Positions 38,134 through 46,742 of a stretch of DNA of 64,000 nt are shown here, in pieces. The notes below the pieces were generated by a model that was given only the letters and a program-made list of their open reading frames with translations, had not been told where the DNA came from and searched no databases. The position numbers and the translations under genes were made by a program. Position 1 is the stretch's first letter, and each line of letters begins with the position of its first letter. This stretch comes from Dehalococcoidales bacterium (GTDB taxonomy: Bacteria > Chloroflexota > Dehalococcoidia > Lucifugimonadales > Lucifugimonadaceae): the NCBI GenBank assembly GCA_009937255.1, contig JAACCT010000037.1, positions 1 to 64,000 on the forward strand, given 5' to 3'.

Positions 38134-39348
38134 TTATTTTAAAAACTTTTAGATATAAATATAAACTAATAAATATTAAAATAATAGAAAAAATATATCC
38201 ATAGCTTATACCAAAATAAGATCCAATTACAAAACCTAATATAGGACCAAAAGCTGCCCCTAAATCCTGCCAAGTTGAATATCTAGAAATAATACTAGAT
38301 TTCTCTTTTTCAGGTGCAGTTTCGCCAATTAAAGCATCAAGAGAAGTTTCTAAAGATACACTTATAAAAAACATAAGAATTATACAGAAAACGCTAACAT
38401 AAAAACTAATATTTGAAACAGCAATAATAATTGAAATTAGCATTGTTATAGCACTAATAATTATATTAGATTTCCTCCCAAATTTATCAGACAAAGTTCC
38501 AAATATTAATCCAAACATTATATCTGCTAACCATCTAAATCCAACAACTATACCTGCAAGTATTATTATAGATTCATAAGAAAAAGTATTCTTGTTTATA
38601 CTTATCAGAAAAGGGGTAATTGTTGCTATTGCTAATCCATTGGATGTAAAAGAAGATGAAAATTTAAAAAAAGATATTATAAGAATATTTTTTCTAATAT
38701 CTTTAATTTGGTCTATATAAAGCAAATTCCAACTTAAAGACGGTTTGGTAATACTATTAATATTAATTTCTTTTATATTATAAACAATAAAAAGTGCAGG
38801 AATTAATAGTAAAGATAACAATAATAGAACATTGAAATAACCGTATTTTACAGAAATATAAACTCCAAGTGTAACTGCAATAAACTACCTAACCTTTGTA
38901 TACTAAGACAAAATCCTATATGTCTTCCATAGTTGGTTATTTCATAAGAATAAACTTTTAGGTAATAACTAAGCCTAAATATAGAATATGAAAATCCCCA
39001 AATAATTCTCATAAGAACTATTAATAGAACTCCTTTAAACAATCCATATCCTAACGTAGATAAAGATCCCGCAAATGTTGCAACAAACATTGAGTTTCTT
39101 AGCCCTAAAATTTTTATTATCTTAACTGAAAAAACATTAGAAAATATTCTAACAAAACGATTAATAGATAGTATAAAGCCAATCCAAAATCCTGAGTCTA
39201 CTCCTAAGAAAGAATTAATCTTAAAAAATTCGTAGTTTGATGGTAGTATTACGTAAAGAATACTATCGCCCATTATTATCAGTCCTAACGGCACAATAGT
39301 AAAAATTATTTGAGGAGGAATTTTAAAAATACGGAGTACACGATCCAT
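38114..39348 (-). pseudogene. MFS transporter broken by a -1 frameshift
   Basis: Two ORFs (39348-38848 and 38821-38114 in the track) are the halves of one 12-helix transporter. The N-terminal half runs to SIQRLGS, after which its frame ends quickly; from 38881 the next frame continues as IAVTLGVYISVKYGYFNVLLLL into the tracked C-terminal half (RWLADIMFGLIFGTLSDKFGRKSN is the MFS loop motif). Restoring one base at the TTT of 38882-38884 would give one protein of about 411 aa. The rest of the gene is open in both halves, so the lesion is recent or a sequence error. Substrate unknown. It lies just downstream of the NYN gene, 7 nt away. Confidence 0.8.
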
Positions 39349-39354
39349 ATAAAA

Positions 39355-40068
39355 CTAACTTACAATTTTTCTTCTTTTGCTTTGAGAACGATTAACTTTA
39401 CTTTTATTATTATTTGATTCTTTACTGTTATTATTATTTGATTCTTTGGTGTTATTAATATTAGATTCTTTTCTATTTTTATAATTTGAGTTTTTATAAT
39501 TTGAGTTTTTATAATTTCTCTTTGGCATCCATAAATTATTAAAAAAAGACTTTCTTAACTTTATTACATTATTACTAGATTCACTTGCTTCTTTAGAAAT
39601 GTTAGATTCAAAAGCGGCAACTTCGATTCTTTTACCTTCTTTTTTTGCTGTTTCCATGGCAGGAAAAAAATCTCCATCTCCACTAACAATAATCGCTGTA
39701 TCAAAATTATTTTTTACAGCATGTAAAACTAAGTCAGTAGCAAGCATGACATCTACACCTTTTTCAACTATAGAACCATTTTGTTCTTTCCAAATTCCTA
39801 ACTTTACTTCCAATTTTGGAATTTTACGGAGACTAGTTAAAAATTTCTGTTGTTCTTCAGGAATTTTTATTTTACCTTGCAATTCTTGTCTTACATTATA
39901 ATAATAGATTTTTTCTAAGTTTCTTTTTGAGCCAGTTAATTTATTAGCAAAATCCAAAAATTTTAGATCACTTCTACCACAATTTTTTAATAAAACATGA
40001 TAGAGATTAGATCCATCAATGAATATCATAACTTTATTTTTTTTCTTAAATATTGAGAACATTTTCAA
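39355..40068 (-). CDS. NYN-domain (LabA/DUF88-like) nuclease with repeat tail
   Basis: 237 aa. The PIN-like NYN domain covers residues 12-175: acidic residues in MIFIDGSNLYH, KGVDVMLATDLVLHAV and IIVSGDGDFFPAMETAK make the expected metal site, so RNase activity is plausible. After a linker the last 50 residues are low-complexity Asn/Ser/Lys (NYKNSNYKNS; KESNNNNS), encoded by tandem DNA repeats, and end in a basic KRRK patch that could bind RNA. Upstream of the broken MFS gene on the same strand. Physiological target unknown. Confidence 0.88.
   Translation of the reverse strand: MKMFSIFKKKNKVMIFIDGSNLYHVLLKNCGRSDLKFLDFANKLTGSKRNLEKIYYYNVRQELQGKIKIPEEQQKFLTSLRKIPKLEVKLGIWKEQNGSIVEKGVDVMLATDLVLHAVKNNFDTAIIVSGDGDFFPAMETAKKEGKRIEVAAFESNISKEASESSNNVIKLRKSFFNNLWMPKRNYKNSNYKNSNYKNRKESNINNTKESNNNNSKESNNNKSKVNRSQSKRRKIVS
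39404..39520. repeat. Tandem repeats coding the NYN-protein tail
   Basis: Three 24-bp units (39404-39475, encoding KESNNNNS-like octads) followed by three 15-bp units (39476-39520, encoding NYKNS-like pentads). Units differ at a few bases. All multiples of 3, so copy-number change would keep the frame. Confidence 0.85.
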
Positions 40069-40172
40069 TAGTTATATCACTTTTTTTAAATATTTGTATA
40101 TTTTAAAGATAATTTATATAATTATGGCATTATTTATATGTAATCACATCATAAAAATTAAACGAGGTTGAA

Positions 40173-40865
40173 ATGATAAGCAATGAGGTTTTTAATTCTC
40201 CATGTAAACATCCAAATGGTCTTCAATGGACTGAAAAAGGGCTTTATGTAATAGATCAAGAATTAGATGATATATATGTTTTAGATGAAAGAGGTAATAT
40301 TAATTCTAAGATAGAGACCATAACAGAAAATGGATCTGGAATTACTGTTGGAGATGGTTATATTTGGACAGCTTCCAATGGTAGGACTCAAGCAAGACCT
40401 TTTAAAAATACAGATACACATAAAAATATTATATATAAACTTGATATCAAGTCTGGTAAATTTATAGATAGTTTCCCTACACCTGATGGAGGAGGTGTGC
40501 ACGGATTAGAGTGGGATAATGGAATAATTTGGGTAACAGCATTTAACCCCAAAGCAATTTATAAAATAAATTCAAAAAATTATCAAATTGAAGCTAAGTT
40601 TTTAGTTGATGAAGACAGACTTCATGGACTTGCAAGGCACGATAATGGTATTTGGTGTGCTCATACAAGTAATAAAAAAATTATTAAATATGACATAAAT
40701 AATGGATCAATAGTTGAAGAAATTCAATTAGATAAAGATGACCCTTATCCGCACGGAATGTCTATAAAAAATAATAAAATATGGATCTGTGATGCAAATT
40801 TTGGTGGAAAACAACATAGCAATACATTAATGGGTAAAGCTAGCTTTAATACTATACAACTATAA
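40173..40865 (+). CDS. NHL/Vgb-type beta-propeller protein
   Basis: 230 aa, no signal peptide. A repeating blade pattern is seen: GLQWTEKGLYVIDQELDDIYVLD, GITVGDGYIWTASN, GLEWDNGIIWVTAFNPKAIYKIN, GLARHDNGIWCAHTSNKKIIKYD, GMSIKNNKIWICDANF. This resembles streptogramin-lyase/SMP-30-like propellers, with histidines HG in several blades that could hold a metal. The enzymatic role is unknown. It sits alone on the plus strand, tail to tail with the enolase-superfamily gene 7 nt away, and might act in the same catabolic pathway. Confidence 0.75.
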   Translation: MISNEVFNSPCKHPNGLQWTEKGLYVIDQELDDIYVLDERGNINSKIETITENGSGITVGDGYIWTASNGRTQARPFKNTDTHKNIIYKLDIKSGKFIDSFPTPDGGGVHGLEWDNGIIWVTAFNPKAIYKINSKNYQIEAKFLVDEDRLHGLARHDNGIWCAHTSNKKIIKYDINNGSIVEEIQLDKDDPYPHGMSIKNNKIWICDANFGGKQHSNTLMGKASFNTIQL

Positions 40866-40872
40866 AAAAAGC

Positions 40873-42066
40873 TTAACTGACAATATGATCTGCTAAAACT
40901 TTTTCATCAAATTCTACTCCTAAACCAGGCCCTGTAGGAACTTTTATGAATCCATCTGAAAAAACTATAGGATCTTTAAATATTTTTTTATGAAGAGAAC
41001 CTTGATTAGCTTCTGCAATCATAAAATTTGGAGAACAAGTAGCAACTTGAAGTGCAGCTGCTGCTGCAACAGGACCACAATACATATGAGGTGCTATCAC
41101 TGCATAACTTGCTTCAGCCATTGAAGCAACTTTTTTTCCAACCATTATACCTCCCGCTTGTCCTATATCGATTTGTATAATTTGAGCAGCTTGTTTTCGA
41201 ATTAACTCAGAAAATTGAAAAATAGTTGCAAGTCTTTCTCCTGTTGCAATGGGTATACTAGTATGGGCTGCTACTCTAGCCATTTCATCAATATTTTCTG
41301 GAGATACAGGTTCTTCAAACCAAAAAGGTTGATAAGGTTCAATTGCTTTTGCAACTCTTATTGCACTATAGGTTGTAAGTTGACCATGTGTTCCTAAGGC
41401 AACTTCTAATTCATTTCCCACAGCTGATCTTATGCTTTTAAATATATTTTCAGTATAAGTAATTTCTTTTAATCCAATATCTCTAGGAACACCTGTAATA
41501 GGGTGAAATGGATCAAATTTACAAGCTGTATTACCCTCCTTAAGTAATTGTTCAGCAACTTTACCTGCATTTTCTGCTTTACCCTCGGGTATTGGTGGCA
41601 TATAAGCGTAAGATCTTAATTTATCCCAACATTTACCACCTAGCATATTATAAATAGGTTGATTATTTGCTTTTCCAACAATATCCCACAAAGCCATCTC
41701 AATTCCAGAAATAACCATTCCAAAGTGTAAACTTGGAAGTCTGTAATCATGCCTTCCGGCATACATATTGTAATATATTTTTTCAATATTAAATGGATTT
41801 TCTCCAATAACAAAATGTTCTACTGTTTCATGAATAAGTTGTATTTGAGATCTAAAATCTTTCCAGGTCATTTTACCAGTGAAGGAACTTCCAGTAAGTT
41901 TCTCTCCCAGACCTATTATACCTTCATCTGTCATAAGTTCTAAAATCAGGAAATATTTCCCTCCAATATACCATTCTTCTACTTGATCATTTCCAAAAGA
42001 TGTAGATCCAGTTCTTACTCCTGGCTCATTTTCAATAACATATGTTTTGACCCCAGTGACTTTCAT
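40873..42066 (-). CDS. Enolase-superfamily (mandelate racemase/MLE) enzyme
   Basis: 397 aa, likely an acid-sugar dehydratase. Seen: N-terminal capping domain (GEKLTGSSFTGKMTW), barrel motifs ACKFDPFHP, metal-ligand strands WFEEPVSPENIDEMA and IATGERLATIF, then QIDIGQAGGIMVGKKVASMAE and IAPHMYCGPVAAAAALQ. The first barrel motif reads ALGTHGQLT where galactonate-dehydratase-like enzymes have DxHGR, so the first Asp metal ligand is not obvious; this may mark a subgroup. The reaction is unknown. Last gene of the rlmB-MFS-SDR-ABM transcript, 28 nt after the ABM gene; ATG with AAGGG upstream. Confidence 0.9.
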   Translation of the reverse strand: MKVTGVKTYVIENEPGVRTGSTSFGNDQVEEWYIGGKYFLILELMTDEGIIGLGEKLTGSSFTGKMTWKDFRSQIQLIHETVEHFVIGENPFNIEKIYYNMYAGRHDYRLPSLHFGMVISGIEMALWDIVGKANNQPIYNMLGGKCWDKLRSYAYMPPIPEGKAENAGKVAEQLLKEGNTACKFDPFHPITGVPRDIGLKEITYTENIFKSIRSAVGNELEVALGTHGQLTTYSAIRVAKAIEPYQPFWFEEPVSPENIDEMARVAAHTSIPIATGERLATIFQFSELIRKQAAQIIQIDIGQAGGIMVGKKVASMAEASYAVIAPHMYCGPVAAAAALQVATCSPNFMIAEANQGSLHKKIFKDPIVFSDGFIKVPTGPGLGVEFDEKVLADHIVS

Positions 42067-42094
42067 TTTTTATATCCCTTTTATGTTAAAAAAT

Positions 42095-42793
42095 TTATTT
42101 TCTTTGACCAGAGCTCCAAGACCAATTATCTGGAGGCCATATATTTTTACCTACTCTAGAACCCGAACCTTTTCTAGACTCATCATACATATCTTTTACA
42201 GTTTCTTTCCATTTTTTAATATGAGGAGTAGATTTATGGTATTCAAATGCGTCTGCATTTACATATACTTCATAAAGATATAACTCTGTAGGATCATTAA
42301 CATTTTGATATACATCAAATCTAAGACAACCAGGTTCCTCATTTGTAGATCCTATGCTATCTAGAGTTATAGATTTAATAAATTCATCAACATTTTCATT
42401 TTTTACATACTGAGGTGCTGCAATAATCATTAGAGAAGAGTTTGAAAAATAAGAATCTACTGAAGCTTCTGTTCTAATAGAATCCCAATTTACTTTTTCA
42501 ATTGGATAAATGGGCTTACAAAAAGAGACTTCTGTTTCTGCGTCATAAAAATCTTTAGTATTTTCAGCCCAAATTTTAAAATGTTCATAACTAGTATGAG
42601 CTTTAAATGAATCTTCATTGTCATATATTTCGCAAAATCCAAATAAAGATGGATCATTTTGATCTTGAATAATATCAAATCTTCTACAGCCTGGTTCATT
42701 AATTACTGATCCATGAGAATCCCCAATTGATTCTTTTATAAATTCATTTATTTTGTCTTCTTTTACTTTTAATCTAACCATTAATATATACAC
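42095..42793 (-). CDS. Tandem antibiotic-biosynthesis-monooxygenase (ABM) domain protein
   Basis: 232 aa containing two copies of the ABM fold. Copy 1: LMVRLKVKEDKINEFIKES, EPGCRRFDIIQDQNDPSLFGFCEIYDNEDSFKAHTSYEHFKIW. Copy 2: QYVKNENVDEFIKSITLD, EPGCLRFDVYQNVNDPTELYLYEVYVNADAFEYHKSTPHIKKW. Each has the E-P-G-C-x-R-F-D and H-x-x-x-x-H-x-x-x-W pattern. Single-domain members often form dimers, so this is a fused dimer. GTG start with AGGAGG 5 nt upstream. Could be a small-substrate oxygenase or isomerase (LsrG-like) in the operon. Confidence 0.88.
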   Translation of the reverse strand: MYILMVRLKVKEDKINEFIKESIGDSHGSVINEPGCRRFDIIQDQNDPSLFGFCEIYDNEDSFKAHTSYEHFKIWAENTKDFYDAETEVSFCKPIYPIEKVNWDSIRTEASVDSYFSNSSLMIIAAPQYVKNENVDEFIKSITLDSIGSTNEEPGCLRFDVYQNVNDPTELYLYEVYVNADAFEYHKSTPHIKKWKETVKDMYDESRKGSGSRVGKNIWPPDNWSWSSGQRK

Positions 42794-42830
42794 ATATTCC
42801 TCCTAATTTTTTTTATTATACAATTTATTT

Positions 42831-43574
42831 TTATCCTCTACCTATAAATTCTTGTTTTATAGGCAAAACAGTAGCATCTAACATATTAGTTCCTTTAGGT
42901 AATGTAGCCATTAATAATGCAGTTCTAGCTATATCATTTGCTTCTATTAAGACTTCTGCTCCCTCATCTTTTCCTGTAGCTGACTTTCCATCAGCTCTTC
43001 TTTCGACCATAGTATTACCAGGATTTAAACAACTAACAGAGATTCCAAATTCCCTTCCATCAAGTGCAGCTGATTTAGTTAATCCTTTAACTGCGTGCTT
43101 ACTTGTTGTATAAGGAGATGAAAACATTCTTGGTGAGTCACCTGCAATTGATCCAATATTTATAATTTTCCCACCATTGGATTTCATATATTTAAATCCT
43201 TCTCTTGTACATTTAAATGTTCCTGTAACATTTACTGAAATAACACTTTCCCATTGTTCATCTGAAACTTGATCAATTGGATTTCCAGCCATTACTCCAC
43301 TGTTATTTACTAATATATCCAATGACCCATATTTATTAAAAGTAAATGAAAATAAATCAGCAACATTTTCTGTATTAGTAATATCAGTTTGAAAATAATC
43401 AATAATTTCATTTCCAGTCTGTCTAATATCATTTACTGTATTAATTAGATTCTCCTTAGTCCTTGAAGCAATAATAACTTTTGCTTTTTCAGAACAAAAA
43501 AGTTTAGCAATAGCTTTTCCTATTCCAGTTCCTCCTCCAGTTATTATTGCTACTTTATTTTCTAATAAACTCAT
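42831..43574 (-). CDS. Short-chain dehydrogenase/reductase
   Basis: 247 aa NAD(P)-dependent oxidoreductase. Seen: cofactor loop ITGGGTGIGKAIAKLF, NNSGVMAG, catalytic Ser in IINIGSIAGD and Tyr-x-x-x-Lys in SSPYTTSKHAVKG, then SCLNPGNTM. The tracked ORF starts at 43607, but the ATG at 43574 (MSLLENK) has AGAGG 7-8 nt upstream and avoids overlapping the MFS gene, so it is preferred. Lies 4 nt after the MFS gene. Probably oxidises a sugar or hydroxy acid of the same pathway as the enolase-superfamily enzyme. Confidence 0.9.
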   Translation of the reverse strand: MSLLENKVAIITGGGTGIGKAIAKLFCSEKAKVIIASRTKENLINTVNDIRQTGNEIIDYFQTDITNTENVADLFSFTFNKYGSLDILVNNSGVMAGNPIDQVSDEQWESVISVNVTGTFKCTREGFKYMKSNGGKIINIGSIAGDSPRMFSSPYTTSKHAVKGLTKSAALDGREFGISVSCLNPGNTMVERRADGKSATGKDEGAEVLIEANDIARTALLMATLPKGTNMLDATVLPIKQEFIGRG

Positions 43575-43578
43575 TTTT

Positions 43579-45015
43579 TTACCTCTCGTTTGTTTTATAT
43601 GATGCAAAAACTGATATAAGAACTATAATACTAGAAATTATTAAAGTTGTTCTCCATCCATTAATAAATAAACCTAAAACTTCCTCAGAAGAATTTGAGT
43701 TTATTTCGCTTAATTGTATGTTTAATGAATTAGAAGCAATAAATAAAACTAATATTGTAGCTGCCAAACTCTGTCCAAAAGCCATCCCAATATTTCTAAC
43801 TAAATTTAAATATGCACTAACTGAACCATATTGATCTTTATTAACACTACTCAGCACTGCACTCATATTAGGAGCCATCCAAAGGCCTATTCCAAATCCA
43901 TTTATAAACATAAACAAAGTAAAAAATTGTAAATTAAAATCATTTGCTAAAAACGAAAGTGATATATTTGCAATAAAAGATAGAATCATTCCTGAAACTG
44001 TAAAAACTCTATGCCCAAATTTATCCGAAAGTCTACCAGAAATAGCAGAAGCTATAACAGTCCCTGTTCCTGAATAAAATAAGATTGTTCCAGTTGAGCT
44101 TTCACTTAAACCAATTACTTTTTGCAAAAATATTGGATTAATAAAAATTAATATTGAAAATCCAGCAAACCCAAAAGTTCTTGAAATGGATCCCCACAAA
44201 TAAAGTGGTTTTTTGTAATTATGAAAATTTAAAATAGGTTTTGAAGTATTATTTTCATGTTTATAAAATATGTAGGTTAAAAATAAAAAAACTATGATTT
44301 GTAAAAAATGTATAAGAGAAAAAAATCCAAAAGAAAAAGGATCATTAATAATAAAAACAAATAAAGTCATGATTATTATAAAATATACTATTCCTTTAAT
44401 ATCAAAAGAATTTTTATCTACTTTAGGTTTTTCTAATTTAGGTACAAATAATAAAGCCATTAAAACTGTAAATAAACCTATAACAAAAATTAATTTATAA
44501 GCAAACCTCCAACCATAATTATCCAAAAGTAATCCTGCAAAGAAAGGAGAAATCATCATCCCAAAAGCTACAGAAGTTGTAATAATACTTAGTCCTAATC
44601 CTTGATATTTTTTAGGAAAAGTTGATGTAATAACAACAAACATCATTATAGAAGATCCTACAGAACCTATAGCGGCAATAGTCTTAAAAAATATTAATAT
44701 ATATACATTATCAGAATAGCTAGCCAACATCATTCCACATAAATAAATAACTAATGACAACACATAAAAAAACTTTCTATCAAGAAGATCTGCAATTCTT
44801 CCTATAGGCATTAAAAATGCCGTCATAACTATTGAAGAAGAAAGTATAATCCAAGAAGCAAGTTTTAAAGATAAATCAAACTCATCTGCCATTGCAGGAA
44901 TTGCTAAAATTGTGGTGTTAAAATCTAAAAGATAAATATTAGCAGTAAATATAACAGGAAATACAATAAAAAAAAGCTTCTTATCCATTATGTATATTTT
45001 TCGCGCATAACTCAT
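43579..45015 (-). CDS. MFS transporter, DHA2-like
   Basis: 478 aa integral membrane protein with about 14 hydrophobic helices. Seen: LLDFNTTILAIPAMADEFDLS in helix 1, the loop motif MPIGRIADLLDRKFFYV, a cytoplasmic-loop hydrophilic break at mid-protein (KLEKPKVDKNSFD), and YSGTGTVIASAISGRLSDKFGHRVF in the second half. DHA2-type exporters or acid-sugar importers look alike, so direction is uncertain; the catabolic neighbours favour uptake of a substrate. The start at 45015 overlaps the rlmB end by 35 nt; an ATG at 44988 (MDKKLF), 8 nt of overlap, is the likelier coupled start. Confidence 0.85.
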   Translation of the reverse strand: MSYARKIYIMDKKLFFIVFPVIFTANIYLLDFNTTILAIPAMADEFDLSLKLASWIILSSSIVMTAFLMPIGRIADLLDRKFFYVLSLVIYLCGMMLASYSDNVYILIFFKTIAAIGSVGSSIMMFVVITSTFPKKYQGLGLSIITTSVAFGMMISPFFAGLLLDNYGWRFAYKLIFVIGLFTVLMALLFVPKLEKPKVDKNSFDIKGIVYFIIIMTLFVFIINDPFSFGFFSLIHFLQIIVFLFLTYIFYKHENNTSKPILNFHNYKKPLYLWGSISRTFGFAGFSILIFINPIFLQKVIGLSESSTGTILFYSGTGTVIASAISGRLSDKFGHRVFTVSGMILSFIANISLSFLANDFNLQFFTLFMFINGFGIGLWMAPNMSAVLSSVNKDQYGSVSAYLNLVRNIGMAFGQSLAATILVLFIASNSLNIQLSEINSNSSEEVLGLFINGWRTTLIISSIIVLISVFASYKTNER

Positions 45016-45754
45016 AAAGTGTTATACCTGTAGCAACTGATACATTTAAAGAAGAAATTTCACCCTTCATTGGAATTGATACTATGTAATCTGAATTTTC
45101 AATAATAGTTTTACTCACACCATTATGCTCGCTTCCAACAATAAGAGCAGTTGGAATTAGCTTATCTATTTTAAAATTATTAATATCTTTGCCTTCCATA
45201 TCTAGTGAAATAATTTGGAAATTTAATTTTTTAAGATAATTAATAGATTTATTTATAGAATTTACTATAGTGAAATTTATATGTTCCAATGCTCCAGAGG
45301 ATGCTCTTATAGCACCAGGCGAAATCTTAGCAGATTCTTTAGAAGGTACTATTATCCCATGAATACCAAAGACTTCGGCTGATCTAGCTATAGCTCCTAA
45401 ATTATGAGGGTCTTGTACTCTATCAAGAATTATAAGAAAAGGAACTTCTTTTTTTTTATCAGCTAAAAATATCATATCTTCAATAGATGATTGATGATTA
45501 TCATCAAGATATAAAATAACACCTTGAGATTTCTTTGTAGCTGATTTTTTTTCAATATTTTTTTTATCTAAAAAGTTTAAATTAATATTACTTTCTTTTG
45601 CAAGAGCGATTATTTTTTGGATTTCATTACCTTCATCACTAGAATTAGAAATATCAATGTGAGAAACTTTTTTTTGGGACAATAGGGTTTCAATTACTGA
45701 ATGTCTTCCTTCAATTTGACGAAGAGTACTTTTATTTCTAGAAAATCTTGACAA
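44981..45754 (-). CDS. rlmB: TrmH/RlmB-family 23S rRNA 2'-O-ribose methyltransferase
   Basis: 257 aa SPOUT methyltransferase. Seen: the N-terminal substrate-binding domain with IEGRHSVIETLL, then the three SPOUT motifs: ILDRVQDPHNLGAIARSAEVFGIHGIIVP, ALIVGSEHNGVSKTIIENSDYIVSIPM, and SSLNVSVATGITLYEL. That matches RlmB, which methylates G2251 of 23S rRNA in E. coli. It is the first gene of the minus-strand cluster; a downstream catabolic operon coupled to it is unusual. Confidence 0.9.
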   Translation of the reverse strand: MSRFSRNKSTLRQIEGRHSVIETLLSQKKVSHIDISNSSDEGNEIQKIIALAKESNINLNFLDKKNIEKKSATKKSQGVILYLDDNHQSSIEDMIFLADKKKEVPFLIILDRVQDPHNLGAIARSAEVFGIHGIIVPSKESAKISPGAIRASSGALEHINFTIVNSINKSINYLKKLNFQIISLDMEGKDINNFKIDKLIPTALIVGSEHNGVSKTIIENSDYIVSIPMKGEISSLNVSVATGITLYELCAKNIHNG

Positions 45755-45851
45755 GTTAGCCTTTGTATATGAATTTTAATGTAATTTTATTATAGAATGT
45801 TCTCAAAAATACACTATTAAATTAACTTAATCTTCTTTAAAAAGGAACCTT

Positions 45852-46733
45852 ATGAAAATAATAAATATAACTGCTTCAAGACACGCCGTTTTTTATAGTC
45901 CACTATTAGCAATGGTAAATGGCAACTTCCTTGAAGAAGAAGGCCTCAAAGGTAGATATCATAAACCAAAAGAAAATATTAATATATATGAAAAAATAAA
46001 ATCTAAAGAAATAGATGTTGCACAATCAGCAGTTTCAGGTAGTTGGAATTTTTTAACAAAAAAAATAGATTCTTCAATAAAACATTTTGCTCTTATAAAT
46101 TCTAGAGACGGGTTTTTTATAATTTCTAAAAATTTAAACCCATTTCAGTGGAACGATTTATATAAAGATCCATTCTATTATGTAAAAGGAGGGCAACCAG
46201 AAGCAATGTTGTCATATGCTTTATCAAAAAAAAACATTGATATATCTAAAATACCAAATGTCTCTAATAAAGCATTATCAACATCTGAAATGATTTCTGA
46301 ATATAAAAAAGAAAAAAAGGGATTTTTTCATGAGCAAGGCTCTTATCCGCATGAACTTAGTAGAGAAAATCAAGGTAAAATTATAAAATCCATAGGAGAA
46401 ATTATTGGTCCTGTTGCCTTTTCTAGTCTCTGTGCTGAAAAAGAATGGATAAAATCTCAAGAAGGGAAGAAGTTTTCTAGAGCATTTGAAAAAGCAAAAA
46501 AATGGGTTAATACTTCAGATCCAATTGACATAGGAAAGCTAATTAAAAATCATTTTGAAAACTTTAGTTTAGAATCAGTGACTAAAGCAATAAAAGATTA
46601 TCAAATTCTTAAAACTTGGGAATCAGGAATTGAAATTTCTCAAGAAGAATATTATAAATCTTTAGATGTTTTTGAACACTCTAAAATAATTTCCAAAAGA
46701 TATTCAATAAATGATGTAGTAATGTATTCGTAA
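45852..46733 (+). CDS. NMT1/THI5-like solute-binding-fold protein without signal peptide
   Basis: 293 aa. The start HAVFYSPLLAMVNGNFLEEEGLKGRYH matches the NMT1/THI5/SsuA-like periplasmic-binding fold (substrate loop followed by 'gyF-x-x-x-G-L'). It lacks an N-terminal hydrophobic segment, so it looks cytosolic. I see no CCCFC motif of yeast-type HMP-P synthase, and no ABC transporter genes nearby. It might be a ligand-binding or thiamine-pyrimidine-related enzyme, but the assignment is weak. AAAGGAACC lies upstream of the ATG. The epimerase pseudogene begins 9 nt downstream and is probably cotranscribed. Confidence 0.6.
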   Translation: MKIINITASRHAVFYSPLLAMVNGNFLEEEGLKGRYHKPKENINIYEKIKSKEIDVAQSAVSGSWNFLTKKIDSSIKHFALINSRDGFFIISKNLNPFQWNDLYKDPFYYVKGGQPEAMLSYALSKKNIDISKIPNVSNKALSTSEMISEYKKEKKGFFHEQGSYPHELSRENQGKIIKSIGEIIGPVAFSSLCAEKEWIKSQEGKKFSRAFEKAKKWVNTSDPIDIGKLIKNHFENFSLESVTKAIKDYQILKTWESGIEISQEEYYKSLDVFEHSKIISKRYSINDVVMYS

Positions 46734-46742
46734 AATATAGTT

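Noticed and set aside
42490-42699. Minus-strand 69-aa ORF inside the ABM gene
   Set aside because: Another frame of a clear coding region.
43547-43834. Plus-strand 95-aa ORF over SDR/MFS
   Set aside because: Antisense shadow.
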